Below, one piece after another: positions 62,644 to 64,000 of a stretch of 64,000 nucleotides of DNA. The stretch lies in the NCBI GenBank assembly GCA_045577735.1, contig JAZNIY010000004.1, positions 62,001-126,000 on the forward strand, written 5' to 3'. Made by a program: the position numbers and the translations under genes. Numbering within the stretch: the first letter of the stretch is position 1; the number at the start of each line of letters is the position of its first letter. The notes beneath the pieces were generated by a model that worked only from the letters and a program-made list of their open reading frames with translations, had not been told where the DNA came from and made no database searches. The DNA comes from Stercoripulliclostridium_A sp045577735 (GTDB lineage Bacteria > Bacillota > Clostridia > Christensenellales > DTU072).

Positions 62644-64000
62644 ATGAAAGATAGTAGAATTTTTAAGACAGTTATTGGTGGTCGCGAAGTTAGCGCAGAA
62701 ATTGGAGGTTACTGTTCACACAGTAACGGAGAAGTTCTAATGCGCTGTGGCGACACCGTAGTTCTCACCAACGTTACTATGGCAAAATCAGTTCGTGAAG
62801 GTATGGATTACTTCCCTCTAGGAGTAGATTTTGAAGAAAAGATGTATGCGGTTGGTAAGATTCCCGGTGGATTTAAAAAGAGAGAAGGTCGTCCTGGCGA
62901 CAAAGCCATTTTGACTTCTCGTTTAATTGATAGACCTATTCGTCCATTATTCCCAAAGGGCCTTTACAATGACGTAACCGTTATCGCAACCGCTCTAAGC
63001 GTTGATTATAATATTCCTCCAGAAGTATTTGGTATGCTTGGTAGCTCCATAGCTCTTTCAGTATCCGATATTCCTTTTAATGGACCTACTGGTAGTGTTA
63101 TGGTAGGCTACGTTGATGGAGAATATATCATCAATCCCGATAGTGCACAACGTGAAGTTTCCAAGTTAAACCTCGCTCTAAGCGGAACCAAGGATGCTAT
63201 TATGATGGTTGAAGCAGGTGCTAACGAACTCACGGAAGAAGAAATGCTCAACGCTATTCTATTCGGTCACGAAGAAATCAAAAAAATCGTTGCTTGGATT
63301 GAAGAAATTCAAAAAGAAGTTGGCAAGCCCAAAAAGGAAGTTGAACTTTACCACGCTCCTGAAGATATCGAAAAAGACGTTAAGGCTTATGCACAAGATA
63401 AGATTAACTATATGTTCGACACCCACGATCGTAACGTACGTGAAGCACGTGAGGAAGAAATCACTGCTGATATCATGGCTCACTTCGAAGATATTTATCC
63501 CGATAATAGACGTGATATAAACGATATCCTTTACGCAATGAAGAAAGAATGCGTTCGCGCAATGATAGCAGACAAAGGCGTTCGTCCCGATGGTCGTGGA
63601 CTAACCGATATTCGTCCTATTTGGTGTGAAGCAGGTCTTCTCCCCAGAGTACATGGTTCAGCTGTATTTACCAGAGGACAAACTCAAGTTCTTACTACTG
63701 CAACACTAGGTACCATTTCTGAAGCTCAAAAGCTAGAAGGTCTTGATGATGAAGTATTCAAGAGATATATCCATCACTACAATATGCCTGGATATAGTAC
63801 CGGTGAAGCCAAGCCCTTACGTAGTCCCGGTAGACGTGAAATAGGTCACGGTGCATTGGCAGAACGTGCTCTAGAACCCGTTCTTCCTAGCGAGGAGTTC
63901 TTCCCATATGCTATTAGAACAGTATCTGAAGTTATTAGCTCCAACGGCTCTACTTCTCAAGCATCAGTTTGTGGTTCCACTCTTGCTCTTATGGATGCTG
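62644..64000 (+). CDS. pnp: Polyribonucleotide nucleotidyltransferase (PNPase), 5' part
   Basis: PNPase degrades RNA 3' to 5' using phosphate. About 452 residues are visible, the frame being cut by the right edge of the window. The first RNase PH domain has RCGDTVVLTNV, DYFPLGVDFEEKMYAVG and SRLIDRPIRPLFPKG. An alpha-helical linker follows (about 220-310), then the second RNase PH domain with RPDGRGLTDIRPI, GSAVFTRGQTQVL and GRREIGHGALAERAL. KH and S1 domains must lie beyond the edge. AGGAGG at 62634-62639 fixes the ATG. Confidence 0.97.
   Translation, partial: MKDSRIFKTVIGGREVSAEIGGYCSHSNGEVLMRCGDTVVLTNVTMAKSVREGMDYFPLGVDFEEKMYAVGKIPGGFKKREGRPGDKAILTSRLIDRPIRPLFPKGLYNDVTVIATALSVDYNIPPEVFGMLGSSIALSVSDIPFNGPTGSVMVGYVDGEYIINPDSAQREVSKLNLALSGTKDAIMMVEAGANELTEEEMLNAILFGHEEIKKIVAWIEEIQKEVGKPKKEVELYHAPEDIEKDVKAYAQDKINYMFDTHDRNVREAREEEITADIMAHFEDIYPDNRRDINDILYAMKKECVRAMIADKGVRPDGRGLTDIRPIWCEAGLLPRVHGSAVFTRGQTQVLTTATLGTISEAQKLEGLDDEVFKRYIHHYNMPGYSTGEAKPLRSPGRREIGHGALAERALEPVLPSEEFFPYAIRTVSEVISSNGSTSQASVCGSTLALMDA

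Noticed and set aside
63209..63520. 103-residue plus-strand open frame near the right edge
   Set aside because: It lies out of frame inside pnp, whose frame is open from 62644 to the edge and has clear RNase PH motifs.
1..64000. CRISPR arrays, IS elements, prophage, rRNA or tRNA genes
   Set aside because: I saw no regular spaced repeats, transposase motifs, phage structural genes, or tRNA-like cloverleaf sequences on reading the gaps.

Overview
The window is a gene-dense, AT-rich bacterial chromosome segment. It carries about 50 protein genes, mostly on the plus strand, with short or overlapping junctions. Low GC, strong AGGAGG-type ribosome binding sites, an HrcA/CIRCE heat-shock operon, a DprA-TopA-TrmFO-HslVU block, TrmK next to the primary sigma factor, DapL, HemZ, and a NusG-domain-II/Gx-transporter pair all point to a Firmicutes of the Clostridia type. 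An uncultured gut clostridium is my inference; the sequence shown does not settle a genus. No rRNA, tRNA, CRISPR array, insertion sequence or prophage was seen, and no gene-free stretch exceeds about 260 bases.

Layout. 1-4762: ribosome assembly GTPase RbgA, RNase HII, YraN, ribosomal protein L19 with its own promoter and leader, then a membrane protein that joins a lipoprotein-type signal to an external domain and a GT-C-like polytopic region. 4827-13963: ComM, DprA, TopA, TrmFO, HslV, HslU, HisRS, continuing to AspRS, an RseC-like protein, thioredoxin, GlyA, NifS, NifU, LepA and HemW (to 22234). 22259-32910: the hrcA-grpE-dnaK-dnaJ operon behind a consensus promoter and a CIRCE-type operator, running on into prmA, rsmE, mtaB, a HIT protein and a large ABC exporter. 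32994-38732: rpsU reversed away from dnaG-rpoD, a small unknown gene, then trmK, a Nif3-like protein and a zinc-ribbon coiled-coil protein. 38772-40731: dapF-dapL for lysine and peptidoglycan precursors. 40918-50718: lacZ, a patatin lipase, a PfoR-like membrane protein, polA, coaE and a frameshifted dinB. 50720-57348 (minus strand): a 1282-residue DUF4011/superfamily 1 helicase/Vsr-like nuclease protein, DegV, ApbE lipoprotein, a NusG-domain-II protein and a Gx-family transporter. 57604-62121: thyA, folA, icd, a metallo-beta-lactamase hydrolase and hemZ. 62273-64000: rpsO and the start of pnp.

Most of the window is housekeeping: translation, tRNA and rRNA modification, protein quality control, DNA replication and one-carbon metabolism (GlyA, ThyA, FolA and the folate-dependent TrmFO). 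The less ordinary items are: two distant promoters (lacZ and the helicase) that carry an alternating CG tract at the same place in a 17-base spacer; the stand-alone helicase-nuclease protein, a plausible defence gene; a one-base frameshift in dinB; the lipobox-GT-C protein; a CIRCE variant with an extra half-site; and a strong preference for C before GTN codons.
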